Shown: positions 17,562 through 24,481 of the stretch, in pieces | How positions within the stretch are numbered: the first letter of the stretch is position 1 | How the letters are laid out: each line of letters begins with the position of its first letter | Assembly (NCBI GenBank): GCA_964509075.1 | Contig: CAZDWC010000001.1 | Location: 62,001-126,000 of the forward strand | DNA length: 64,000 nucleotides | DNA from: UBA7239 sp964509075 | GTDB taxonomy: Bacteria > Pseudomonadota > Gammaproteobacteria > Pseudomonadales > UBA7239 | Direction: 5' to 3' | The notes under the pieces: model-generated | The model's database searches: none | The model's input: the letters and a program-made list of their open reading frames with translations, nothing else | What the model was told of the DNA's origin: nothing | Translations under genes and position numbers: made by a program

Positions 17562-18755
17562 ATGCTCAAAGCAATCAAGAATTTGTTCGGGCGCAAAGAT
17601 AAAGAGGCTGAGACGATGGCTGCCAAGACCAGCAAAACGGATAACAAGAAAGCCAAGCCTGCAGCGGCGAAGGCCAAAGCGCCTGTCAAGGCACCCGTGA
17701 AAGCCGCAGCTTCCAAAAAAGCAGTGGCGCCTAAAGCAGCTGTTGCCAAAGTCGCCAAGAAACCGGCTTCACCGGCCAAAGCAGCACCGGCAAAAAAAGC
17801 GGCAGCAAAACCCGTAGCCAAGGCAGCGCCTGCAGCGAAAAAAGTGGTTGCCAGCAAGGCTGCGAAACCGGTTGCCAAGGCTGCGCCGACCAAAGCAGCC
17901 GCCAAACCAGCGGCATCGGTAAAAGCTGCCGCCGCAAAAAAAACAGCTAAACCTGCAGCAGCGCCTGCCAAGAAACCTGTAGCTGCAAAAGCCGTTGTTG
18001 CAAAACCGATTGTTGCAAAACCGACTGTCGCAAAACCGGCTGTTGCAAAATCAACTGCTGCAAAGCCTGCAGTTGCAAAACCGACTGCGGCAAAACCTGC
18101 AAAAACATCTACAATAACGAAAGCCAAGGATAGTGCAGCCAGCAAAACAAAGGCTGCCAACAAAACGGTTGCTCCTGCGCCCGCCGCTCCGGTAAAAACA
18201 CCGGCAGCTGCCGTAAAACCAGCGCCAGTCGCAACCACTCCCGTCAGCAAGACCAGCAGTAGCAAAAACGTGAGCAGTACATCCGTGAGCAGTACATCTG
18301 TGAGTAGTAAGAACGTGAGCAGTAAAACCGCCAAGAAAAGCGACACCGCCAGCAACTTCACGCCGTATCAGGAAAAAACCGGCGAGGAGTACATGAACGA
18401 TGCGCAGAAAGTGCATTTCCGCAAATTACTGCTGGACTGGAAAGCCGAGCTGATGCAGGAAGTGGATCGCACCGTCAGTCACATGAAAGATGAAGCCGCC
18501 AACTTTCCTGATCCTGCTGATCGCGCCACGCAGGAAGAAGAATTCAGCCTTGAACTGCGTGCCCGCGATCGCGAACGCAAGCTGATCAAGAAAATCGACA
18601 GCACGCTCGAGCTGATCGAACAGGACAACTACGGCTACTGCGAAGCCTGCGGTATCGAGATCGGTGTGCGCCGTCTGGAAGCACGTCCGACTGCCACGCT
18701 GTGCATCGATTGCAAAACGCTGGCAGAAATCAAAGAGAAGCAAATCGGCGGCTGA
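17562..18755 (+). CDS. dksA: DksA with a long histone-H1-like N-terminal extension
   Basis: Residues 278-397 are a near-complete DksA: the coiled-coil tip NFPDPADRATQEEE keeps the aspartates and Ala (D71, D74, A76 in E. coli) needed for RNA polymerase control, and the zinc finger is YCEACG...CIDC. DksA acts with ppGpp in the secondary channel of RNA polymerase. Residues 1-277 are extra: a short start (MLKAIKNLFGRKDKEAET), then a Lys/Ala/Pro/Val-rich region like histone H1 or AlgP, then Ser-rich repeats. E. coli DksA has 151 residues. The ATG at 17562 follows AAAGGA by 5 bases and the whole frame is uninterrupted. A later start near residue 18 is possible but would keep the tail. Confidence 0.9.
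   Translation: MLKAIKNLFGRKDKEAETMAAKTSKTDNKKAKPAAAKAKAPVKAPVKAAASKKAVAPKAAVAKVAKKPASPAKAAPAKKAAAKPVAKAAPAAKKVVASKAAKPVAKAAPTKAAAKPAASVKAAAAKKTAKPAAAPAKKPVAAKAVVAKPIVAKPTVAKPAVAKSTAAKPAVAKPTAAKPAKTSTITKAKDSAASKTKAANKTVAPAPAAPVKTPAAAVKPAPVATTPVSKTSSSKNVSSTSVSSTSVSSKNVSSKTAKKSDTASNFTPYQEKTGEEYMNDAQKVHFRKLLLDWKAELMQEVDRTVSHMKDEAANFPDPADRATQEEEFSLELRARDRERKLIKKIDSTLELIEQDNYGYCEACGIEIGVRRLEARPTATLCIDCKTLAEIKEKQIGG
17997..18101 (+). repeat. 15-base tandem repeats in the dksA tail (VAKPx units)
   Basis: Seven in-frame 15-base units encode VAKPI, VAKPT, VAKPA, VAKST, AAKPA, VAKPT and AAKPA. The GTTGCAAAACCG core is nearly constant, which marks recent expansion by slippage or recombination. Confidence 0.85.
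18270..18326 (+). repeat. second 15-base tandem repeat in dksA (VSSTS/VSSKN units)
   Basis: Units of GTGAGCAGTACATCC type encode VSSTS, VSSTS, VSSKN and a partial VSSK. It is a serine-rich block just before the DksA core, and a second length-variable tract within the same gene. Confidence 0.8.
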
Positions 18756-19660
18756 TGGCTGCCGAGACGCTGTCACAAACGCCCGTCGGTAACCCTGTTT
18801 TTACAAAGTACGTCGGGCGCTTTGCGCCATCACCCTCCGGTCCTTTGCATTTTGGTTCGCTGCTGACAGCAGTGGCGAGCTATATCGATGCGCGCGCTGC
18901 CGGCGGGTCCTGGTTGCTGCGTATCGAGGATATCGATCCGCCGCGTGAAATGCCGGGTGCCGACAGCCTGATTTGCCAAAGTCTCGAAGCGCATGCGCTG
19001 CACTGGGATGGTGATGTGTTGTACCAGAGCACACGCAGCGAACGCTACCGCAGTGTGCTGGTGGATCTTGCGGCACGCGGTCACAGCTATCGTTGTTCCT
19101 GCAATCGCGCGCGTCTGGCCGCACTCGGGCATCACTATGAGGGTTGGTGCCGCACGCATGTGCCGGCAGCAGATGTCGCCTGTGCCGTGCGCCTGCAGGT
19201 GCCGCAACGCGTTATCCATTTCCATGATCGCATTCAGGGTGAACAGCAGCAGGAGCTCGCTACTGATGGCGATTTTGTTGTTCATCGCAAGGATGGTCTG
19301 TTTGCTTACCAGCTTGCCGTGGTAGTGGATGACATCGACCAGGGAATTACCGATGTCGTGCGCGGCAGTGACATTCTGGATGCCACTGCGCGGCAGATTT
19401 TCCTGATGGAATTGCTAGGGCATACGCCCTTGCGCTACGCCCATGTGCCAGTGGTGCTGGGTGAGGACGGTTTGAAACTCAGCAAGCAGAATCATGCACC
19501 AGCGTTGGATGACAATCGTCCTTCAGAAAATATCTGGCGCGCATTGCAGATGTTGGGGCAGATGCCACCTGTGGAATTGCAGCAGGAAAAACCGGATGCG
19601 ATCCTGCAGTGGGCAATCGCGCACTGGAATGTTGCTGCCGTAATCGGTTGCCGCATGTAG
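18755..19660 (+). CDS. gluQ: glutamyl-Q tRNA(Asp) synthetase
   Basis: The 301-residue protein is the truncated GluRS-like enzyme that attaches glutamate to queuosine of tRNA(Asp). It has GRFAPSPSGPLHFGSL (HIGH-like motif), the zinc-binding CSCNRARLAALGHHYEGWC, and LKLSKQN (KMSKS-like). It lacks the anticodon-binding domain, as expected. The ATG overlaps the dksA stop by one base, the usual dksA-gluQ coupling. The TAG stop at 19658-19660 lies inside a REP palindrome, so the last residues may have been altered when the repeat inserted. Confidence 0.93.
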   Translation: MAAETLSQTPVGNPVFTKYVGRFAPSPSGPLHFGSLLTAVASYIDARAAGGSWLLRIEDIDPPREMPGADSLICQSLEAHALHWDGDVLYQSTRSERYRSVLVDLAARGHSYRCSCNRARLAALGHHYEGWCRTHVPAADVACAVRLQVPQRVIHFHDRIQGEQQQELATDGDFVVHRKDGLFAYQLAVVVDDIDQGITDVVRGSDILDATARQIFLMELLGHTPLRYAHVPVVLGEDGLKLSKQNHAPALDDNRPSENIWRALQMLGQMPPVELQQEKPDAILQWAIAHWNVAAVIGCRM

Positions 19661-19733
19661 GGGCGCCGCTTGCTGCGCCCTTGTTCCAGATTGGCGCGAT
19701 ATTAGAAAGGGGCGCAGCAAGCGGCGCCCCTAC
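19657..19733. repeat. inverted REP pair (BIME) downstream of gluQ
   Basis: GTAGGGGCGCCGCTTGCTGC plus GCCC at 19657-19680 is followed, after 28 bases, by its exact inverted copy (with one more base) at 19709-19733. Each copy has a short internal hairpin (GGGCGC with GCGCCC), and the pair can form one long stem. It lies between gluQ and the transposase stop and may act as a transcription end for both. Confidence 0.88.
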
Positions 19734-19755
19734 GGTTCGGGATGGTTGTGGAATA

Positions 19756-20349
19756 TCAGCGGTAGGGGTCGTTTTGCCATTGCTGTGGATTGTTGCGGAT
19801 ATATTCAGAAATATTCTGGTATGCCGACTCGTTGCGAATAATGTGCTCGTAGTAGTTGCGTTGCCACATAGGCAGACTTTGACGGTTCAGGTGACGATTT
19901 ATCGCGGTGGCAGAAATGGATTTATACCGTCGCAATATTTTTCCCAGAGTAGGGACGCTGCTTGCTGCACCCTGTTCTGTGGCATCATTCATCCGATTCA
20001 CTGCATTGTGCGTCGCTGTGTAATTACGGAGCGCAATGTCGCAAGAGTATGCAAGACCGTAATGGGGCGCAGCAAGCGGCGCCCCTACATGCACAATCCC
20101 GTGGAGATGGTTGGGCATGACGATATGATCGCCCAGTGCCACAGAGGGGTAATGCTCTGCCAATTCGCGCCACATGGAGTCCGCCAGCATCCCAGCTGCA
20201 TTCAGTATCATTGCGCCATCCACAATGGCGCCGAACAGCTGCTGGCGTTGGTGCGTGCAAATGGTTATGAAATATGCGCCAGGTTGTGAGTAATCGTATC
20301 CGCGAAGGCGGATGGATTTGCGGTGGTGGAGATCCTTGTCAAACGCCAT
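19756..20349 (-). CDS. REP-associated tyrosine transposase (RAYT, Y1_Tnp/HUH family)
   Basis: The 197-residue protein has the N-terminal GYDYSQPGAYFITICTH block, the HUH-type metal site in MPNHLHGIV, the LGKILRRYKSISA block, and the ending MWQRNYYEHIIRNE followed by YIRNNPQQW, with the candidate catalytic Tyr near residue 180. Family members cut and rejoin single-stranded REP DNA. The ATG at 20349 follows AAGGAG by 6 bases; an upstream frame reaching 20466 is read-through of REP DNA. Two REP copies lie in frame inside the gene. The gene is flanked by REP pairs on both sides. All conserved motifs are intact. Confidence 0.9.
   Translation of the reverse strand: MAFDKDLHHRKSIRLRGYDYSQPGAYFITICTHQRQQLFGAIVDGAMILNAAGMLADSMWRELAEHYPSVALGDHIVMPNHLHGIVHVGAPLAAPHYGLAYSCDIALRNYTATHNAVNRMNDATEQGAASSVPTLGKILRRYKSISATAINRHLNRQSLPMWQRNYYEHIIRNESAYQNISEYIRNNPQQWQNDPYR
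19949..19972. repeat. diverged REP copy inside the transposase gene
   Basis: 21 of 24 bases match the REP at 19657. Read by the transposase it encodes GAASSVPT, just before the conserved LGKILRRYKS block. It is older than the other internal copy, judging by its three changes. Confidence 0.75.
20064..20088. repeat. intact REP copy inside the transposase gene
   Basis: All 25 bases are identical to the REP at 19709-19733. In the transposase frame it encodes VGAPLAAP immediately after the catalytic MPNHLHGIVH segment, without disturbing the frame. Confidence 0.88.
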
Positions 20350-20371
20350 ATCACACTCCTTGTGATCAACA

Positions 20372-20466
20372 GTAGGGGCGCCGCTTGCTGCGCCCATGTT
20401 TAATACGGCTGCGCCCATGTTCAAAATTGACACAACATCAGAAAGAGGGGGCAGCAAGCAGCGCAC
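20372..20466. repeat. REP pair upstream of the transposase
   Basis: An intact REP at 20372-20395 is followed by a duplicated GCTGCGCCCATGTT (20386-20399 and 20408-20421). A degraded inverted REP follows at about 20445-20466 (GGGGGCAGCAAGCAGCGC). The transposase thus has REP pairs on both sides. The dapF stop is 14 bases beyond. Confidence 0.78.
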
Positions 20467-20479
20467 TGCGGCCTGAAAA

Positions 20480-21310
20480 CTACAAACGGATCTGGCCGCG
20501 AAATACCGTGACAGCAGGCCCTGTCATCAGCACCGGCTGGTTTTCGCCCGACCATTCAATTTTCAAATCGCCACCGGGCAGCGTCACGCGCACCGGGCTT
20601 TGCAGCCAACCTCTGCGCATGCCGTTGACAGCCGCTGCACAAGCGCCGGTGCCGCAAGCCAGTGTTTCGCCGCTGCCGCGCTCGAACACGCGCAGGCGGA
20701 TGTGGTGCGGATCCATCACTTGCAGGAAGCCGACGTTGACGCGTTTGGGAAAGCGCGAATGTCTTTCGATGGCGGGGCCGAGGGTTGCTACTGCGGCAGT
20801 GTCGACATTCTCCACACGCAGCACGGCGTGCGGGTTGCCCATGGATACGGCGCCGATTTCCAGCGTCTGGCCGTTGACGTCGAGTGTGTAGCTGTCGGCT
20901 TCACAATCAGCAGTGAACGGAATCAGTGCGGGTATGAATTGCGGTGGCCCCATGTCCACTTGCACGCGTTCATCCTGAAACACGCGCAATTCGATCACAC
21001 CCGACAACGTTTGCACGCGTATACGGCGCTTGTTAGTGAGACGCTGTTCGCGCACAAAACGCGCAAAGCAGCGCGCGCCGTTGCCGCACTGTTCGACTTC
21101 GCTGCCGTCGGCATTGAAGATGCGATAGCGGAAGTCGACATCGGGCTGGTCCGGTGCTTCGACGATCAACACCTGATCACAACCGACCCCAAAACGGCGA
21201 TTGGCGATGTGGCGAATCTGCTCGGCGTTGAGATGGCCGCGCTGGCTGATGAAATCGAACACGACAAAATCATTGCCTAGCCCGTGCATCTTGCTGAATT
21301 TGAGCAGCAT
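20480..21310 (-). CDS. dapF: diaminopimelate epimerase
   Basis: The 276-residue enzyme interconverts LL- and meso-diaminopimelate for lysine and peptidoglycan. It has the start KFSKMHGLGNDFVVFD, the two catalytic cysteines in EQCGNGARC and LACGTGACA, and the family's two-fold pseudo-repeat. The ATG at 21310 is the family's usual start; the frame continues to 21802 without family similarity. lysA, often upstream, and DUF484, usually downstream, are not adjacent: the REP/RAYT unit begins 14 bases after the stop. Confidence 0.96.
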   Translation of the reverse strand: MLLKFSKMHGLGNDFVVFDFISQRGHLNAEQIRHIANRRFGVGCDQVLIVEAPDQPDVDFRYRIFNADGSEVEQCGNGARCFARFVREQRLTNKRRIRVQTLSGVIELRVFQDERVQVDMGPPQFIPALIPFTADCEADSYTLDVNGQTLEIGAVSMGNPHAVLRVENVDTAAVATLGPAIERHSRFPKRVNVGFLQVMDPHHIRLRVFERGSGETLACGTGACAAAVNGMRRGWLQSPVRVTLPGGDLKIEWSGENQPVLMTGPAVTVFRGQIRL

Positions 21311-21375
21311 GGTGAACCTGGAATTTATGGATGGCCGCAGTATAAAACAAAAGCACAAAGCAAATGCCGGACGGA

Positions 21376-21945
21376 TCAGCGCCGCCGCGCCAGCATCAAC
21401 AGGATGAAGACGAGCGCATACCAGGGTGCTGCGCCAAATCCTGCTTTCACCTGCCAGGCAAAATGCACCAGCACCAGCGCAGCGACCAGATAAATGCTGC
21501 GGTGCAGCTGTTTCCAACGCCGCCCCAACCTGCGCTGCCAGCTGCGAGTGGAGGTGATGCCCATCAGCACCAGCAGGCTGAAGGCAATGGTGCCCAGCAC
21601 GATGTACGGGCGTTTTACCAGCTCGCGCGCCAGCAGGCTCACATCCAGTCCCAGATAGAAAAAGGCAAAGCCGATGACATGCAGGCTCGCGTAGGCCAGT
21701 GTGTACAGACCGACAGTGCGTCGCAGTGGCAGCCACTGTACCGGTGTAAAACGCTGCAAGGGGGTGATGGCCAGGGTGACCAGCAGCAGACGCAGTGCCC
21801 AAAGACCGAGGCCGTGCACCAGTGCGCGGCCGGGATCGGGGCCGAGCTGGTTCAACAGCCCCTGCGCCAGCAACAGGCAGAACGGCAAACAGGGCAACAC
21901 AGTGAGCAGGCGGTACAGCCAGCGCGGCAGGGACAGATTTTTCAT
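21376..21945 (-). CDS. msrQ: MsrQ heme-binding membrane subunit
   Basis: The 189-residue protein has about five to six hydrophobic helices and the ferric reductase-like histidines in YTLAYASLHVIGFAFFY, RSWQRRLGRRWKQLHRSIYL and VHFAWQVK. MsrQ passes electrons from the quinone pool or a flavin to MsrP for repair of periplasmic methionine sulfoxide. The ATG at 21945 follows msrP by 13 bases, giving the standard msrPQ operon. The longer frame to 22080 overlaps msrP and is not used. Confidence 0.92.
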   Translation of the reverse strand: MKNLSLPRWLYRLLTVLPCLPFCLLLAQGLLNQLGPDPGRALVHGLGLWALRLLLVTLAITPLQRFTPVQWLPLRRTVGLYTLAYASLHVIGFAFFYLGLDVSLLARELVKRPYIVLGTIAFSLLVLMGITSTRSWQRRLGRRWKQLHRSIYLVAALVLVHFAWQVKAGFGAAPWYALVFILLMLARRR

Positions 21946-21958
21946 GCGGGTGGTGATC

Positions 21959-22909
21959 CTAGAAGTGGCTGCGCAGATCCATGCCGCGGTAAAGCGATGC
22001 CACCTGTGCGGCATAGCCGTTGAAGGGCTGGGTGGCGATGCGGTTGGGATTGAACAGGCTGCCCGGCAGGCGCCGCTCACTGGCCTGGCTCCAGCGCGGG
22101 TGGTCGACCTCGGGATTCACGTTGGCGTAGAAGCCGTATTCATCGGGTGCCAGCTTGTTCCAGGTGGTGGCTGGCTGCTGTTCTTGCAGGCGGATTTTGA
22201 CAATCGACTTGATGCTCTTGAAACCGTACTTCCACGGCACCACCAGCCGCAGCGGCGCACCGTTTTGATTGGGCAGGGTTTTGCCGTACAGGCCTACCGC
22301 GAGAATGGTCAACGGGTGCATGGCTTCGTCGATGCGAAGGCCTTCGACATAGGGCCAGGGAAAACTGCCGCTGCGTTGTCCGCTCAGGTGTGCCGGATCG
22401 TGCAGGGATTCGAATGCGACATATCGGGCTTTTGATGTCGGCTCAAAACGCTTGAGCAAGTCGGCGAGGGGAAAGCCGATCCACGGGATCACCATCGACC
22501 ACGCTTCCACGCAGCGCAGGCGATAGATGCGTTCTTCCAGCGCGTGTGGCTTGAGCAGGTCTTCCAGGGTGTACACGCTGGGTTTTGCGACCTCGCCTTC
22601 GATGGCCACCGACCACGGCGCGGTTTTCAGTTCATCGGCATGGGCGGCAGGGTCGGTTTTTTCCATACCCAGCTCGTAGAAATTGTTGTAGCCGGTGACA
22701 TCGGTATAAGGCGTCAGGGCTTCATTGCTGCGATAGGCGTTGTCGCCGGCGCGAAAAGACAGCGCGGCAGCATTGCCGGCGACGGCGCGCTGCATCAGCG
22801 CGGATAAACCGGCAAAGCCTAGCGCCTTGATCAGTTGGCGGCGCTCCTTATAGATGGCTTCGGGCGTGATGTCAGAGCTGGGAATGTCAGTCGATTGTCG
22901 GATCAGCAT
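21959..22909 (-). CDS. msrP: protein-methionine-sulfoxide reductase catalytic subunit MsrP
   Basis: The 316-residue protein carries a twin-arginine signal near its start (ERRQLIKALGFAGLSAL) and a sulfite-oxidase-type molybdopterin domain. The Mo-ligand Cys lies in YRLRCVEAWSMVIPW, and further cofactor-contact segments include LRLVVPWKYGFKSIKSI. It is exported folded and reduces methionine sulfoxide in periplasmic proteins, with MsrQ as its electron donor. It is divergent from the NTF2-like/P450 operon across 95 bases. Confidence 0.95.
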   Translation of the reverse strand: MLIRQSTDIPSSDITPEAIYKERRQLIKALGFAGLSALMQRAVAGNAAALSFRAGDNAYRSNEALTPYTDVTGYNNFYELGMEKTDPAAHADELKTAPWSVAIEGEVAKPSVYTLEDLLKPHALEERIYRLRCVEAWSMVIPWIGFPLADLLKRFEPTSKARYVAFESLHDPAHLSGQRSGSFPWPYVEGLRIDEAMHPLTILAVGLYGKTLPNQNGAPLRLVVPWKYGFKSIKSIVKIRLQEQQPATTWNKLAPDEYGFYANVNPEVDHPRWSQASERRLPGSLFNPNRIATQPFNGYAAQVASLYRGMDLRSHF

Positions 22910-23004
22910 AAACTCTCTTCTCTGGCATCATGGTCTGAAATGTCGCGGCTAGCATAGCAAGAATGCCAGCGGACTAAAGACAGGTTTACAGACAGGAGCA
23001 GACG

Positions 23005-23484
23005 ATGGGACGTTTCAGCCGTGCAGAACTGCAGCAGGCATTCAAACTTTATGATGAAACCGTGCGCAAGGCGGTAGAAACGCGCAACTGGGATTTGTGG
23101 GCCAGTCTGTTCACCGAAGACGCCATTTACATTGAGCACGCCTACGGCGAGATGCGTGGACGCGAAGCGATCCGCGACTGGATCACCAAAGTGATGGCGC
23201 CATTTCCCACCATGTTTTTCCCGCAGGACTGGGTGGTGTTCGACGAAGAGAATGATGCGATTGTCTGCTGTGTGCAGAATGTATTGCCGCACCCGACGGA
23301 TCCGACAAAAGATTTCCGCTTTCCCAACTGGACGCGGCTGGTCTATGCCGGCAACAACCAGTTTTCACTGGAAGAAGATATCTACAACCCGAAAAAAGAT
23401 GCGCCGGAAGCCATCCGCGCCTGGCGCGCTGCGGGCGGCAAATTTGCCACGACAGAACAGATACAGATGAAACACAAGGATTGA
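23005..23484 (+). CDS. NTF2-like (SnoaL/ring-hydroxylating beta-like fold) protein
   Basis: The 159-residue protein reads as a nuclear transport factor 2-like fold: the N-terminal helix with KLYDETVRKAVETRNW, the DLWASLFTEDAIYIEHAYGE segment, and the GREAIRDWI pocket helix. Members include steroid isomerases, epoxide hydrolases and polyketide cyclases; which reaction applies here is not visible. AGGAG lies 6 bases before the ATG. It is first in a four-gene operon with a luciferase-like monooxygenase, a P450 and an alpha/beta hydrolase, so it probably acts on an intermediate of that pathway. Confidence 0.82.
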   Translation: MGRFSRAELQQAFKLYDETVRKAVETRNWDLWASLFTEDAIYIEHAYGEMRGREAIRDWITKVMAPFPTMFFPQDWVVFDEENDAIVCCVQNVLPHPTDPTKDFRFPNWTRLVYAGNNQFSLEEDIYNPKKDAPEAIRAWRAAGGKFATTEQIQMKHKD

Positions 23485-23488
23485 TGTT

Positions 23489-24481
23489 ATGGGATTCACG
23501 ACAGCGTTGCGCATCAACATGACCGGCATGCAGGCGGATGCGCGCGAGGAAGCGAAACGCTATCAAGCTGCACTCGATATGGCGGCGTATGTCGACCAGC
23601 AAGGTTTCGACATCGTCAACATGGAAGAGCATCACTGCGCGGAGAACGGCTGGTTGCCGTCACCGCTGACCATGGCAGCGGCGGTCGCGGCACGCACGCA
23701 GCGGGTGCGCATCAGTATCACTGCATTGCTGGTGACTTTGTACGATCCTGTGCGTCTGGCAGAAGATCTGGCGGTGATTGATCTGATCAGCAACGGCAGG
23801 TTGAGTTTTGTCGCCGGCAGCGGCTATCGTCCCGAGGAATACCATGCAATGGACAAGGACTGGGCAGCGCGCGGCCGCTTGATGGATGAAGTCATCGGTA
23901 CTTTGTTGCAGGCCTGGCACGGTGAGCCGTTTGAATACAAGGGGAAAATCATTCGCGTGACACCGGTGCCGCAATCGCGCCCGCATCCGTTTTTCTTTGT
24001 TGGCGGCATGAGTGCAGTGGCTGCCCGTCGCGCTGCGCGTTTCGGTTTGCCGTTTTATCCGCCGATTGAAGATCCAAAACTGCTGGAAATCTATTACAGC
24101 GAATTGCAGAAGCACGGCAAGAAAGGTTTTGCCTACACGCCGAAAGATGGCAACAGTATGTTGTTTGTGCACGAGAACCTGGAGCAAGCGTGGCAGGAAC
24201 TGGGCCCTTATTTTCTGCGCGAGATGCAGGAATACAGCAGCTGGAAAGTAGAAGGTGTGCCGCGCCCCAGCGAAGACGATGTGCGCACGATTGACGATGT
24301 GCGGCGTAGTGGTCGCTTTACCATTCTCTCGCCTGCAGCAGCGCGCGAGTGGCTTGCTGCAGACGGTGACAAGACGGCTGTGTTGCATCCGCTGGCCGGT
24401 GGTGTGCCACTGGCGCAGGCGTGGGCGTCACTGCGTCTGTTTGTAGAACAGGTCATGTTGCCGTTGAAGTCGTCTTCATGA
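23489..24481 (+). CDS. LLM class flavin-dependent monooxygenase
   Basis: The 330-residue protein has the luciferase-like TIM-barrel pattern: NMEEHHCAENGW near residue 48, LLVTLYDPVRLAEDLAVIDLIS near 88-109, and FVAGSGYRPEEYHAM near 116-130. Members use FMNH2 or F420 to oxidise long-chain or cyclic substrates; some are type II Baeyer-Villiger enzymes. It starts 4 bases after the NTF2-like gene and its stop overlaps the P450 start (ATGA). The cofactor and substrate cannot be read from the sequence. Confidence 0.88.
   Translation: MGFTTALRINMTGMQADAREEAKRYQAALDMAAYVDQQGFDIVNMEEHHCAENGWLPSPLTMAAAVAARTQRVRISITALLVTLYDPVRLAEDLAVIDLISNGRLSFVAGSGYRPEEYHAMDKDWAARGRLMDEVIGTLLQAWHGEPFEYKGKIIRVTPVPQSRPHPFFFVGGMSAVAARRAARFGLPFYPPIEDPKLLEIYYSELQKHGKKGFAYTPKDGNSMLFVHENLEQAWQELGPYFLREMQEYSSWKVEGVPRPSEDDVRTIDDVRRSGRFTILSPAAAREWLAADGDKTAVLHPLAGGVPLAQAWASLRLFVEQVMLPLKSSS

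Noticed and set aside
17474..18361. Minus-strand ORF of 295 codons, Leu/Ala/Phe-rich, opposite dksA
   Set aside because: It mirrors the Lys/Ala repeat region of dksA, which always gives a long hydrophobic antisense frame; no ribosome site.
20350..20466. Upstream extension of the transposase frame
   Set aside because: It translates REP DNA (repeated MGAA) and lies before a strong ribosome site at the ATG at 20349.
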